Source of the DNA: Lysobacter_F sp035645555
GTDB taxonomy: Bacteria > Pseudomonadota > Gammaproteobacteria > Xanthomonadales > Xanthomonadaceae
NCBI GenBank assembly: GCA_035645555.1
Contig: DASQMI010000092.1
Span: forward strand, 1-64,000
Length of the DNA: 64,000 nt
Reading direction: 5' to 3'
Shown: positions 18,501-30,289 of the stretch, one piece after another
How the letters are laid out: every line of letters begins with the position of its first letter
How positions within the stretch are numbered: position 1 is the first letter of the stretch
Notes under the pieces: model-generated
What the model was told of the DNA's origin: nothing
The model's input: only the letters and a program-made list of their open reading frames with translations
Database searches by the model: none
Made by a program: the position numbers and the translations under genes

Positions 18501-20511
18501 CGACCTGGCGCCACGACAGCCCCGCGCGCAACACCAGGCGGTTGAAGCCGTCGTTCTCGGCATTGCCGCGCCAGACCTGCTCGAACGCCTCTTCGAACGA
18601 GACGTCGAGCCCGTCCAGATCGAGCGCCGCGTTCAGCGGCTCGACTTCGAAGTCCTGGATATAGGCGACCTGGCCGGCGTGCTCGATGCGGTGCGGATGC
18701 TCGGCGATCACGCGCAGGCCGAGGTTCTCCATCAACGGCAGCGCATCGGACAGCGGGATGTCGTCGTTGAGCCGGTACAGCTTGAAGCGCAGGCCGCTCG
18801 CGCCGCGGTACAGGCACAGCCGCAGGTCGTCGGCCTTGGCGAGCGACGCCAGGTGCTCCACGTCGTCGGCGGCCGCGGCGGCGGACAGGTCGCGCAGATA
18901 TTCGTTCGACAGCGCGCGCGCCACGCCGTTGGCCAAACGCAGGCCGCGTTCCTCGCCGTGGCGGCGCACCAGCTCGTCGCGCAGATCGTCCTGGCGGTTG
19001 CGGACGATCTCCGCCAGTTCGACCTCGATGCGCGACGCGTCGATCTCCGGCGCCTCGCCTGAGCGCGGGCGCACCAACAGGTGCAGCTGCGCCAGCGGCG
19101 ATTCGCCCATCACCACGCTGGCGTCGACGTGCTCGCCCTGCAGCACGCGCTTGAGCATCGACTCGATGCGCAGGCGCATGTCGGTATTGAAGCGCTCGCG
19201 CGGGATGTACACGAGCACCGAGAAGAACCGGCCGTAGCGGTCGCGGCGCAGGAACAGCCTGCTGCGCACACGTTCCTGCAGGCCGAGGATGCCGAGCGCG
19301 GTTTGCAGCAGCTCCTGCTCGGTCGACTGGAACAGCTCGTCGCGCGGAAGCGTTTCCAGGATGTGGCGCAACGCCTTGCCGCTGTGGCTATCCGGCGCGA
19401 GTCCGGACTGCTGCATCACGAAGTTGTGGCGGCGGCGCACCAGCGGAATGTCCCACGGCCGGCGCGTGTACGCGCTGGAAGTGTACAGGCCGATGAAGCG
19501 CTGCTCGGCGACCGGCTTGCCGCTCTTGTCGAAGCTGAGCACGCCGATGTAGTCCATGTAGCCCGGCCGGTGCACGGTCGAGCGCGAATTGGTCTTGGTG
19601 AGGATCAGCACATCCTCGGCACCGGTGCGCTTCATCCGCTGCGCACCGAGCGTGGACAGCAGCCGCGGCTGCCCGACCTCCTTGCCGCGCAGCAGGCCGA
19701 GCCCGGATTGCGGCTTCGCGCGCAGCACCTCCTTGCCATCTACGCGCGCGACCTCGTACTCGCGGTAGCCGAGGAAGGTGAAGTGGTTGTCCGCCGCCCA
19801 GCGCAGGAACTCCTGCGCCTCGCCGCGGTCGTCCGGATCGGACGGCAGCGCGCGGCGGCCGAGATCCTCGGCCACTTCCAGCATCTTCGCGCGCATCGGC
19901 TGCCAGTCGGCGACGCTCGCACGCACGTCGGCGAGCACCGCATGCAGGCGCTCCTCGATCGCCGGCATCGCGGCAGCGGCCTGGCGGTCGATCTCCAGGT
20001 GCATCAGCGACTCCGGCGTACCCTCGCCGACCTGCTGCAGGCGCCCGGCCTTGTCGCGCTTGAAGCGCACCACCGGATGGCCCAGCACATGCACGCCGAT
20101 GCCCATCTCCGCAAGCGCCATGGTCACCGAGTCGACCAGGAACGGCATGTCGTCGTTGACCACCTGCACGACGGTGTGGGCGGACTCCCAACCGTGGCTC
20201 TTGGTGGCCGGGTTGAACAGCCGCACGCGCGCGGTACCGGACTTGCGGGTGCGCGCGAACTCGAGGAAGTCGGCGGCCAGCGCGGCCCAGCCGTCCGTGC
20301 TGTGCTGCGGCAGCTCGTCGGTGCTCATGCGCCGGTAGAACGCGCGTACGAACGCGTCGGCCTCGGCGTGCTGCGCCTTCGGCACGCGCTTGAGGACGGC
20401 AGCCACGATCGGCTCCAGCGACACCCCGTCGGGCGCGGGGAGGGCGGCGGTTCGCGTGGCAACGGCTTTGCCGGCGGCTTGCTTGCCGGCCTTCTTGGTG
20501 GCGGTGGTCAT
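15535..20511 (-). CDS. gdhB: NAD-specific glutamate dehydrogenase, large (180-kDa) type
   Basis: A 1,658-residue enzyme of the GDH-180 group (Pseudomonas GdhB, Streptomyces Gdh) that deaminates glutamate to 2-oxoglutarate with NAD and so feeds the TCA cycle. The dehydrogenase core shows 'GGLRWSDRREDFRTEVLGLVKAQ' and the substrate-lysine region 'VPVGSKGGFFVKK' with K893; 'GDMSGDVFGNGML' is the nucleotide-binding part. About 730 N-terminal residues contain ACT-like regulatory segments ('VVNDDMPFLVDSVTMALAEMG'), and the C-terminal domain starts after 'GVDTSDHEVNIKILLN'. The N-terminus has an extra Lys/Ala-rich tail (MTTATKKAGKQAAGKAVATR) before the conserved part. Confidence 0.95.
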   Translation of the reverse strand: MTTATKKAGKQAAGKAVATRTAALPAPDGVSLEPIVAAVLKRVPKAQHAEADAFVRAFYRRMSTDELPQHSTDGWAALAADFLEFARTRKSGTARVRLFNPATKSHGWESAHTVVQVVNDDMPFLVDSVTMALAEMGIGVHVLGHPVVRFKRDKAGRLQQVGEGTPESLMHLEIDRQAAAAMPAIEERLHAVLADVRASVADWQPMRAKMLEVAEDLGRRALPSDPDDRGEAQEFLRWAADNHFTFLGYREYEVARVDGKEVLRAKPQSGLGLLRGKEVGQPRLLSTLGAQRMKRTGAEDVLILTKTNSRSTVHRPGYMDYIGVLSFDKSGKPVAEQRFIGLYTSSAYTRRPWDIPLVRRRHNFVMQQSGLAPDSHSGKALRHILETLPRDELFQSTEQELLQTALGILGLQERVRSRLFLRRDRYGRFFSVLVYIPRERFNTDMRLRIESMLKRVLQGEHVDASVVMGESPLAQLHLLVRPRSGEAPEIDASRIEVELAEIVRNRQDDLRDELVRRHGEERGLRLANGVARALSNEYLRDLSAAAAADDVEHLASLAKADDLRLCLYRGASGLRFKLYRLNDDIPLSDALPLMENLGLRVIAEHPHRIEHAGQVAYIQDFEVEPLNAALDLDGLDVSFEEAFEQVWRGNAENDGFNRLVLRAGLSWRQVAMLRGYCKYLLQVGVPFSQSYVEETFARYPLLARLMVELFEARFDPSTGAETKAEIKAGQERFRAQITALAGDDAAALAAVEPVIAARAGKRGEQETAAREALTGLLDRVASLDEDRILRSFMGVIEATLRTNYYQCDAVGQPKSYISFKFDSSKVPDLPKPKPYREIFVYSPRVEGIHLRFGPVARGGLRWSDRREDFRTEVLGLVKAQMVKNTVIVPVGSKGGFFVKKPPKNGDRDAIQAEGIACYKLFIRGLLDVTDNIVGGKVAPPQGVVRHDADDPYLVVAADKGTATFSDIANGIAREYGFWLDDAFASGGSAGYDHKGMGITAKGGWESVKRHFRAMGRDCQKQDFTVVGIGDMSGDVFGNGMLLSKHIRLIAAFDHRHIFIDPNPDASTSFRERERMFSLPRSSWEDYDRKLISKGGGVWPRSAKAIALSAEAKAALGIDPAVESMSPSELMTAILRAPVDLLWNGGIGTYVKATGESHADVGDRANNAIRINGRELRCKVVGEGGNLGLTQLGRIEAALNGVLLNTDFIDNSAGVDTSDHEVNIKILLNAEVQAKRLTLPARNKLLAAMTDEVAELVLNDNYRQNQAISLMERMSLARLGSKQHFIRTLEQQGLLDRQIEFLPSDAEIAERKARGVGLTRPELAVLLSYAKLVIYPQLLNSDVPEDPYLSKELVRYFPQPLQAKYAKTMEGHRLKREIIATAVTNSLVNRMGATFTLRMQEDTGRSAAEVARAYTIAREALDARALWAQIDALDGKVPEPAQIDALQTLWHLMRTMSRWLLSRPGKMPEITGAMAQLGEGLRAVRAAVPEVLSDVRRDAYEARLQEWKSRGFPSALASQLAALPLLEFGCDIVEIAQARKLSPVEVARAYFALGAALHLPWLYDQIDALPVDGRWQALARGSLRDELAAQQRAIVTQLLADRSRKPVEVKVQAWLQRDDPTLRFTQAMLADLLNQKSLDYPTLSVAVRRLAQAASATAA

Positions 20512-20570
20512 GGCGGGACGGATCCGTCATAGGGCCCGCACCGGACGGCGCGGGCCGCGGGAAAGTGCGC

Positions 20571-21734
<1,164 letters not shown>

Positions 21735-21845
21735 TGCTGCACCTCGGCGGGCGATGTCGTGAAGCGCGAATTGTAGCCGTGCGGCCGCGCCAACCCCACC
21801 CTTTCGCTTGACGCCGCGGCGCCGGCGGGTCGACACTTATCTCTA

Positions 21846-21855
21846 TATCGCGATA
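21846..21855. promoter_or_regulatory. Palindrome TATCGCGATA, candidate operator of the ArsR-type regulator
   Basis: TATCGCGATA is a perfect 10-bp palindrome 12 bases before the regulator start, within a larger CTTATC...GATAAG repeat (21836-21857). ArsR-family proteins bind short AT/CG palindromes of this kind. Its place just ahead of the start suits autoregulation of the regulator-metH operon. Confidence 0.5.
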
Positions 21856-21867
21856 AGCGGATATGTG

Positions 21868-22812
21868 ATGGACCTGGAAGGCTGGTCGACCCGACTGAAG
21901 GTGTTCGCCGACGCCACCCGCGTGCGCCTGCTCGCCCTGCTCGAGCAGGAGGAGCTCACGGTGGCGGAGTTGTCGGCGATCACCCGGCTGGCGCAGCCGC
22001 GCGTGTCGACCCATCTGGCCAAGCTGAAAGAGGCGGGCCTGGTGCGCGACCGCCGCGCCGGCGTATCGGCCTATTACCGCTTCGACGAGGACGCGCTCGA
22101 TCCGGCGCAGCGCGCGCTGTGGCGCACCTTGCGCGAGGGCAGCGACGACCCGCTGCTGCGCCAGGACGCCGAGCGCGTGCCCAGCGTGCTGGCCGCGCGC
22201 GCGGCCGACCAGAACTGGGCGGATTCGGTGGCCGGCGACATGGAGCGCCACTATTCCCCGGGCCGCACCTGGGAAGCACTGGCACGTTCGGCCTTGCCGC
22301 TCCTGGCGCCTGGCGACGTGCTCGACATCGCCTCCGGCGACGGCGTGCTGGCCGAACTGATGGCGCCGCATTCGCACCGCTACGTCTGCCTCGACGCCAG
22401 CACCAAGGTGGTCGCGGCGGCCGCCGAGCGGCTGAGCCGGCTGAAGAACGTCGAGGTGCGCGAGGGCGACATGCACGCGCTGCCGTTCGCCGCCAACACG
22501 TTCGATCTGGTGGTGCTGATGCACGCGCTCACCTACGCCGAACAGCCCGCGCAGGCGGTCGCCGAAGCCGCGCGCGTGCTGCGTCCGGGCGGCCGCCTGC
22601 TGATCACCGTGCTGGCCCGGCACGAGCACCGCAGCGTGGTCGCGGCCTACAGCCACGTGAATCTCGGCTTCACCGAGAAGGAGCTGCAGCGCTTCGCCAC
22701 CAAGGCCGGGGTGAACGTGACCAGCTGCGGCGTAGTGACGCGCGAGCGCCGTCCGCCGCATTTCGAGGTGATCGCGCTGATCGCCCATAAACCGGTGAGG
22801 ACACCCGGATGA
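21868..22812 (+). CDS. ArsR-type regulator fused to a SAM-dependent methyltransferase domain
   Basis: A 314-residue fusion. Residues 1-90 are an ArsR winged helix ('FADATRVRLLALLEQEELTVAEL', 'QPRVSTHLAKLKEAGLVRDRRAG'); residues 145-300 are a class I methyltransferase domain with motif I 'VLDIASGDGVLAELM', 'VREGDMHALPFAANTFDLVV' and 'EAARVLRPGGRLLITV'. Known relatives beside methionine genes (SahR-like proteins) sense S-adenosylhomocysteine or SAM; the domain may bind the ligand rather than methylate. No cysteine metal site of true ArsR is seen. The stop overlaps the metH start by 4 nt, so it is part of the metH operon. ATG 21868 was chosen as the family start; an upstream in-frame start would cross the palindrome. 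Confidence 0.88.
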   Translation: MDLEGWSTRLKVFADATRVRLLALLEQEELTVAELSAITRLAQPRVSTHLAKLKEAGLVRDRRAGVSAYYRFDEDALDPAQRALWRTLREGSDDPLLRQDAERVPSVLAARAADQNWADSVAGDMERHYSPGRTWEALARSALPLLAPGDVLDIASGDGVLAELMAPHSHRYVCLDASTKVVAAAAERLSRLKNVEVREGDMHALPFAANTFDLVVLMHALTYAEQPAQAVAEAARVLRPGGRLLITVLARHEHRSVVAAYSHVNLGFTEKELQRFATKAGVNVTSCGVVTRERRPPHFEVIALIAHKPVRTPG

Positions 22813-23900
22813 CCCAGCCCTGGCTGAACTCCGCCCGCGCCGACGCGCTGCAGGCCGCGCTGCGCGAGCGCATCCTCGTGCTCGACGGCGCAATGGGCAC
22901 CATGATCCAGCAGCACGGCCTGCAGGAGGCCGACTACCGCGGCGAGCGTTTCGTGCACGGCTACGACGCGCTGTTCGCGCCGTCAGGCCACGCGCACGGA
23001 CCGGGCTGCGGCTGCGGCAACGACCAGCGCGGCAACAACGACCTGCTTTCGCTCACCCGGCCCGACATCATCGTCGGCATCCATCGCGCCTATCTCGACG
23101 CCGGCGCGGACCTGGTGGAAACCAACACGTTCAACTCCACGTCGGTGGCGCTGGCCGACTACGGCCTCTCGCATCTGGCCCGCGAGCTCAACGAAGCCGG
23201 CGCGCGTCTGGCACGTCAGGCCTGCGATGAAGCCGAAGCCGGCGATCCGTCGCGCCCGCGGTTCGCGGTCGGCGTGCTCGGCCCGACCAACCGCACCGCC
23301 TCGATCAGCCCGGACGTCAACCGCCCGGGCTTCCGCGCGATCACGTTCGACGAGCTGCGCGCGGCCTACCGCGACGCGGCGGAAGGCCTCATCGACGGCG
23401 GCGCCGACGTGCTGATGGTCGAGACCGTCTTCGACACGCTCAACGCGAAGGCCGCGCTGTTCGCGGTCGAGGAAGCTTTCGACGCACGCGGCGGGCGGCT
23501 GCCGGTGATCGTATCCGGCACCATCACCGACGCCTCCGGGCGCACGCTGTCGGGGCAGACCGCCGAAGCGTTCTGGTACTCGGTCGCGCACGCGCGCCCG
23601 CTTGCGATCGGACTCAACTGCGCGCTCGGTGCGCGCGACCTTCGCGTGCACGTCGACGTGCTGGCGCAGGTGGCCGATACCTATGTGAGCTGCCATCCCA
23701 ACGCCGGCCTGCCCAACGCGTTTGGCGGCTACGACGAGACGCCGGAGGACATGGCACAGGTGCTCGGCGAATTCGCCCGCGCCGGCCTGCTCAACCTCGT
23801 CGGCGGCTGCTGCGGCACCACGCCGGCGCACATTGCCGCGATCGCCGAGGCGGTGCGGGGCGTGACACCGCGCGCGCTGCCCGCGTTCGCCGACGCCTGA
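22809..23900 (+). CDS. metH: Methionine synthase, homocysteine-binding subunit (split MetH, part 1)
   Basis: The 363 residues correspond to the N-terminal homocysteine-binding domain of cobalamin-dependent MetH. The zinc ligands are C271 ('IGLNCALGARD') and C334/C335 ('VGGCCGTTPAH'), at the same mutual spacing as E. coli C247, C310 and C311. 'LDGAMGTMIQQHGLQEADYRG' starts the domain. Compared with E. coli there is an insertion of about 24 residues before 'RGNNDLL', rich in Gly, His and Cys ('SGHAHGPGCGCGNDQ'). The gene stops after this domain; the remaining domains are in the next gene, 11 bases on. Split MetH of this sort is known in xanthomonads and is not a frameshift. Confidence 0.94.
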   Translation: MTQPWLNSARADALQAALRERILVLDGAMGTMIQQHGLQEADYRGERFVHGYDALFAPSGHAHGPGCGCGNDQRGNNDLLSLTRPDIIVGIHRAYLDAGADLVETNTFNSTSVALADYGLSHLARELNEAGARLARQACDEAEAGDPSRPRFAVGVLGPTNRTASISPDVNRPGFRAITFDELRAAYRDAAEGLIDGGADVLMVETVFDTLNAKAALFAVEEAFDARGGRLPVIVSGTITDASGRTLSGQTAEAFWYSVAHARPLAIGLNCALGARDLRVHVDVLAQVADTYVSCHPNAGLPNAFGGYDETPEDMAQVLGEFARAGLLNLVGGCCGTTPAHIAAIAEAVRGVTPRALPAFADA

Positions 23901-23911
23901 CCGGATCACGC

Positions 23912-26587
<2,676 letters not shown>

Positions 26588-27097
26588 GCCTCACGCGCTG
26601 CGTGTACGAGCGCTTCAGCCGCGACTCAAGCGGTGCCTGTAGGAGCGGCTTTAGCCGCGACGCGAAGCTGCTGCCTTCATCGCGGCTGAAGCCGCTCCTA
26701 CAACCGCGTTATTGGTGTCGGCCGGGCAATGCTTGTGGGTGCGCCTTCGGCGCGACCGAACGCCTGCTGCCTTCATCGCGACTGAAGCCGCTCCTACAAC
26801 AGCATTATTGATGTCGGCCGCGCAATGCTATGGGTGCGGCTTCGGCCACGGCCGAACGCCTGCTGCCTTGATCGCGGCTAAAGCCGCTCCTACAACAGCG
26901 CTACTGCTGTCGGCCGCGCAATCCTGTGGGCGGCTTTCAGCCGCCACCCCAACGCCTGCTGCCTTCATCGCGGCTGAAGCCGCTCCTACAACCGCGTTAT
27001 TGGTGTCGGCCGGGCAATGCTTGTGGGTGCGCCTTCGGCGCGACCGAACGCCTGCTGCCTTGATCGCGACTAAAGCCGCTCCTACACGGGAGGGGTC
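26588..27097. repeat. Tandem array of 96-bp units, each with two palindromes (BIME-like)
   Basis: This 510-base stretch between metH and the DUF2058 gene holds no gene. Four full units of exactly 96 bp start at 26668, 26764, 26860 and 26956, and a fifth, broken after about 36 bases, at 27052. Each begins CTGCTGCCTT and has hairpin A (TCGCGGCTGAAGCCGC, then TCCTACA) and hairpin B about 45 bases on. Units 1 and 4 are identical over all 96 bases; 2 and 3 differ. Hairpin B keeps a stem with different bases: GCGCC/GGCGC in units 1 and 4, GGCGGC/GCCGCC in unit 3. Before the array are two copies of the repeat in the opposite direction (26602 and 26638). Confidence 0.9.
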
Positions 27098-27727
27098 TCA
27101 CCAGACCAGGTCGTCGGGGACTTGGTACTTCGGATCCGCGTACGGATCCTCCTCGGGCGAGGCGTTCGGATCGACCTTGAGCGCCACGCACTGCGGGAAG
27201 ATGGCCTCGGCCTGCACCAAGGTCTCGGCGCTCACCAGCAGGTAACGGCCGTCGAGCTGCACCACGCCGAGCTCGCCGGCGTTGAGCGCACGCAGCTGTG
27301 CGGCGTTGACGTAGATGCGCTTGATCTTGCCGCCGTACTCGAAGTGGCGCGCGATGTCGGCTTCCGGATCGTTGAGCGTCGCGCCCTTGAGGAGTTCGCC
27401 CAGCTTCGCGCGCGCCTCGCGGCGACGGCGCGCCTCCTCTTCCTTCGCCTTCTGGGCGGCCAGCCGCTCTTCCTGCTCGCGTTGCGCGCGCAGCGCATAG
27501 GCCTTGGCGAGATCGATCTCCTCGGCGGTGCGCGGCGGGCGCGGCTTGTGCCCCTGCGCCTTGTGCCCCTGCGGTCGCGGACCCTGCCCGCCCCTCGGCG
27601 CGCCGGGGGGCATGTGCGGCGCCTGGCCCTTGCCGGTCTTCGGCTTGCCCTGCTCCGGCTTGCGCTCGGCCTTGGGCAGCGGCTTGAAGCCCAGGCCCAT
27701 CAACTGGTCGCGGAGGCTGTTGCTCAT
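27098..27727 (-). CDS. DUF2058 family protein (YaiL-like)
   Basis: A 209-residue cytoplasmic protein of the DUF2058 family. N-terminus 'MSNSLRDQLMGLGFKP' is typical. Then comes a basic Pro/Gly/Gln-rich linker (residues about 20-65), a charged helix 'AQREQEERLAAQKAKEEEARRRREARAKL' (coiled coil, quoted in part), and the conserved C-terminal domain 'HFEYGGKIKRIYVNAAQLRALNAG'. Its function is unknown; the basic linker suggests contact with nucleic acid. ATG 27727 is preferred to a TTG nine bases earlier. It starts 5 bases after the slyX stop. Confidence 0.87.
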   Translation of the reverse strand: MSNSLRDQLMGLGFKPLPKAERKPEQGKPKTGKGQAPHMPPGAPRGGQGPRPQGHKAQGHKPRPPRTAEEIDLAKAYALRAQREQEERLAAQKAKEEEARRRREARAKLGELLKGATLNDPEADIARHFEYGGKIKRIYVNAAQLRALNAGELGVVQLDGRYLLVSAETLVQAEAIFPQCVALKVDPNASPEEDPYADPKYQVPDDLVW

Positions 27728-27732
27728 GTGGA

Positions 27733-27960
27733 TCAATAGTGCGGCGGTGGGGGTTCGCTGGCCGGGTCGCTGCCGAACAGGTCGCCGGTCAGCGTGCTGC
27801 GCACCTGCTTCAGCTCCTCGAGGACCCGCCGCAGCGCCAGCAACGTACGGGTATTTTCCTCGCGCGCCTCCGCCAATGCATCACTCAGCTGGGCGATCGC
27901 ATGCTCCTGGAACGCCAGCCGCGTTTCCAGATCGACCAGGCGCTGCTCGAGATCCTGCAT
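27733..27960 (-). CDS. slyX: SlyX family protein
   Basis: A 75-residue protein, nearly all one coiled coil: 'DLEQRLVDLETRLAFQEHAI' then 'AQLSDALAEAREENTRTLLAL', ending with the family's proline-rich tail 'SEPPPPHY'. SlyX is a small cytoplasmic protein of unknown role; in E. coli it lies beside slyD. Here it is followed by the DUF2058 gene, and ugd is upstream on the same strand. Confidence 0.9.
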   Translation of the reverse strand: MQDLEQRLVDLETRLAFQEHAIAQLSDALAEAREENTRTLLALRRVLEELKQVRSTLTGDLFGSDPASEPPPPHY

Positions 27961-28011
27961 GAACGTCCCCGCGGTGGGCGCACCCGCCGGCGGCGGGCGC
28001 GCCCGTTGGCG

Positions 28012-29352
28012 TTACGGCCGGGTCACCGACCGGCCGCGGCCGATCGCGTAATACGCCAGCCCGGCCGCCTCGACCTCGTCGGGATGGTACAGGTTGCGCC
28101 CGTCGAAGACCGCGGCGTCGCGCAGCGCGCCTCGCAGGCGCTGGAAATCCGGGCTGCGGAACTGCTTCCACTCGGTCACCACGCACAGTGCATCGGCACC
28201 GGCGATCGCGTCCTGCGCCGACTCGCACAGCACCAGATCGTCGCGCTCGCCGAAGATCCGCCGTGCTTCGTGCATCGCCTCCGGGTCGTACGCACGCACC
28301 TTCGCGCCCGCCTCCCATAGCTGCGCGAGCAGCCGCCGACTGGACGCCTCGCGCATGTCGTCGGTGTTCGGCTTGAACGCGAGCCCCCACACGGCGAACG
28401 TCTTGCCGGCCACCGCGCCGCCGTAGTGGCGCTGGATCAGCTCGAACAGGTGGCCCTTCTGGCGGTGGTTGACCGATTCGACCGCCTCCAGCAGTTCCGG
28501 CTTGTAGCCGCACTGGTGGGCGGTGCGGGCGAGCGCCTGCACGTCCTTCGGGAAGCAGGAACCACCGTAGCCGGCGCCCGGATAGATGAAGTGCCAGCCG
28601 ATGCGCGGGTCGGAACCGATGCCCTGGCGCACCATTTCGACGTCCGCGCCTACGCACTCGGCGATGTTGGCGATCTCGTTCATGAAGGAGATCTTGGTCG
28701 CCAGCATCGCGTTGGCGGCGTACTTGGTGAGCTCCGCCGAACGCACGTCCATCGCCACGATCCGCTCGTGGTTGCGGTTGAACGGCGCGTACAGGCGCTT
28801 GAGCTTCTCGACCGCGTCGGGATTGCTCGAACCGATCACGATGCGGTCCGGCCGCATACAGTCGTTGACGGCGTCGCCTTCCTTGAGGAACTCCGGGTTG
28901 GAAACGACCTCGAACGCCACGTTCGCGCCGCGCTTGGCGAGCACCTCGCCGATCGCGGCGCGTACCTTGTCCGCGGTGCCGACCGGCACGGTGGACTTGT
29001 TGACGACGATGGCCGGTTTGTCGATGTGTTCGCCGATCGTGCGCGCGACCGCCAGCACGTACTTGAGGTCGGCGCTGCCGTCCTCATCCGGCGGGGTGCC
29101 GACCGCGATGAAGATCACCTCGCCGTGGCCGATCGCCTGGGCGGCGTCGGTGGTGAAATGCAGCCGTCCGGCGGCGTGGTTGGCCTTCACCATCGGCTCC
29201 AGCCCCGGTTCGTAGATCGGAATGATGCCGCGGTTGAGGCCGTCGACCTTGTTCTTGTCGATGTCGACGCAAACCACGTCGTGGCCGACTTCGGCCAGGC
29301 AGGTACCCGTTACGAGACCGACATAACCGGTTCCAAAAATCGTGACGCGCAT
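28012..29352 (-). CDS. ugd: UDP-glucose 6-dehydrogenase
   Basis: The 446-residue enzyme oxidises UDP-glucose to UDP-glucuronate, a precursor of capsule, exopolysaccharide and lipid A sugars. N-terminal Rossmann motif 'IFGTGYVGLVTGTCLAE', 'VGTPPDEDGSADL', 'STVPVGTADKV', the central 'AELTKYAANAMLATKISFMNE', and the catalytic cysteine C266 in 'GAGYGGSCFPKD' are all present. The C-terminal UDP-binding domain has 'WGLAFKPNTDDMREA'. The gene stands alone, not in a polysaccharide cluster, as in other xanthomonads. Confidence 0.97.
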   Translation of the reverse strand: MRVTIFGTGYVGLVTGTCLAEVGHDVVCVDIDKNKVDGLNRGIIPIYEPGLEPMVKANHAAGRLHFTTDAAQAIGHGEVIFIAVGTPPDEDGSADLKYVLAVARTIGEHIDKPAIVVNKSTVPVGTADKVRAAIGEVLAKRGANVAFEVVSNPEFLKEGDAVNDCMRPDRIVIGSSNPDAVEKLKRLYAPFNRNHERIVAMDVRSAELTKYAANAMLATKISFMNEIANIAECVGADVEMVRQGIGSDPRIGWHFIYPGAGYGGSCFPKDVQALARTAHQCGYKPELLEAVESVNHRQKGHLFELIQRHYGGAVAGKTFAVWGLAFKPNTDDMREASSRRLLAQLWEAGAKVRAYDPEAMHEARRIFGERDDLVLCESAQDAIAGADALCVVTEWKQFRSPDFQRLRGALRDAAVFDGRNLYHPDEVEAAGLAYYAIGRGRSVTRP

Positions 29353-29465
29353 GGAGAGTCCTTCTGGTCATGGCAGGCGCCGGGCACAGGGCTCCGGCGC
29401 CGCGATCACGGGCGGGTCAATGAACGAGAAAATCGGATGCCGGCCGCTCTGCGGCGGCCTGGCAC

Positions 29466-30230
29466 TTACTTGATTTCGAGCAGTTCGACTTCGAACACCA
29501 GCGTCGCATTCGGCGGGATCGGGCCGCCCGGCGTGCCCTGCTCGCCATAGCCGAGCTTGGCCGGGATCCAGAACCGGTACTTGCTGCCGACCGGCATCAG
29601 CGCCACGCCTTCCGACCAGCCGGGGACGACCTGGTCGAGGCGGAACGTCGCCGGCTCGTTGCGGCTGTAGCTGCTGTCGAACTCGGTGCCGTCCAGCAGC
29701 GCGCCGCGGTAATGCGCGAGCACGGTATCGGTGGGCTTCGGGGTCGGGCCGTTGCCGGCGCGCAGCACTTCGTACTGCAGGCCGGACGCGGTGGTCTTGA
29801 CGTTCGGCTTCTTGGCGTTGGCGGCAAGGAACTTCTCGCCGTCCTCGGCGTTCTTCTTCGCCTTGGCCATCATCTCGGCGATCTGCTTGGCCTGCAGGCG
29901 CTGGGCGAACGCCTCGCGCACGCGCAGCGCCTGTTCCTCGGTCATCAGCGGCTTCTGCCCGGCGAGCGAGGCCTTCAGCGCGCGCATCATCACGTCGACG
30001 TCGACCTCGTCCTTGATCGGCTGCAGCGAGCGGCCCATGTCGAGGCCGATCATGTAGCTGACCCGGTCCTTCTCGGTGGGCAGGCCCGGAATCGCATCGC
30101 CGTCGGCGGCGCCCTTGGCGGTCGCCGCCTTGCTGCCGGCGTCCTTGGCGCTGTCCGAGGGCTGGCAGGCGGCCAGGACGAGGATCAGGCCGGCCGTCGC
30201 GGCAGCCGGCAGCACACGCAGAACATTCAT
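29466..30230 (-). CDS. FKBP-type peptidyl-prolyl isomerase lipoprotein (FkpA/Mip-like)
   Basis: A 254-residue exported isomerase. The signal 'VLPAAATAGLILVLAACQPSDS' has a lipobox cysteine at residue 22. An N-terminal FKBP dimerisation domain follows ('KDRVSYMIGLDMGRSLQPIKDEVDVDVMM', quoted in pieces), then a long helix ('AKQIAEMMAKAKKNAEDGEKFL') and a C-terminal FKBP domain with 'TTASGLQYEVLRAGNG', 'VVPGWSEGVALMPVGSKYRFWIP' and 'GPIPPNATLVFEVELLEI'. It probably helps folding in the periplasm. It lies 59 bases after a second gene of the same family with the same organisation. Confidence 0.92.
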   Translation of the reverse strand: MNVLRVLPAAATAGLILVLAACQPSDSAKDAGSKAATAKGAADGDAIPGLPTEKDRVSYMIGLDMGRSLQPIKDEVDVDVMMRALKASLAGQKPLMTEEQALRVREAFAQRLQAKQIAEMMAKAKKNAEDGEKFLAANAKKPNVKTTASGLQYEVLRAGNGPTPKPTDTVLAHYRGALLDGTEFDSSYSRNEPATFRLDQVVPGWSEGVALMPVGSKYRFWIPAKLGYGEQGTPGGPIPPNATLVFEVELLEIK

Positions 30231-30289
30231 CGAAAAGACACTCCGTAGGAGCCGCGGGGCGCCATGCCCCGCGACGGATGAGCTAAGGA

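Noticed and set aside
26588..27097. CRISPR array
   Set aside because: The repeats are contiguous 96-bp units without unique spacers, have palindromes of the REP type, and there are no cas genes.
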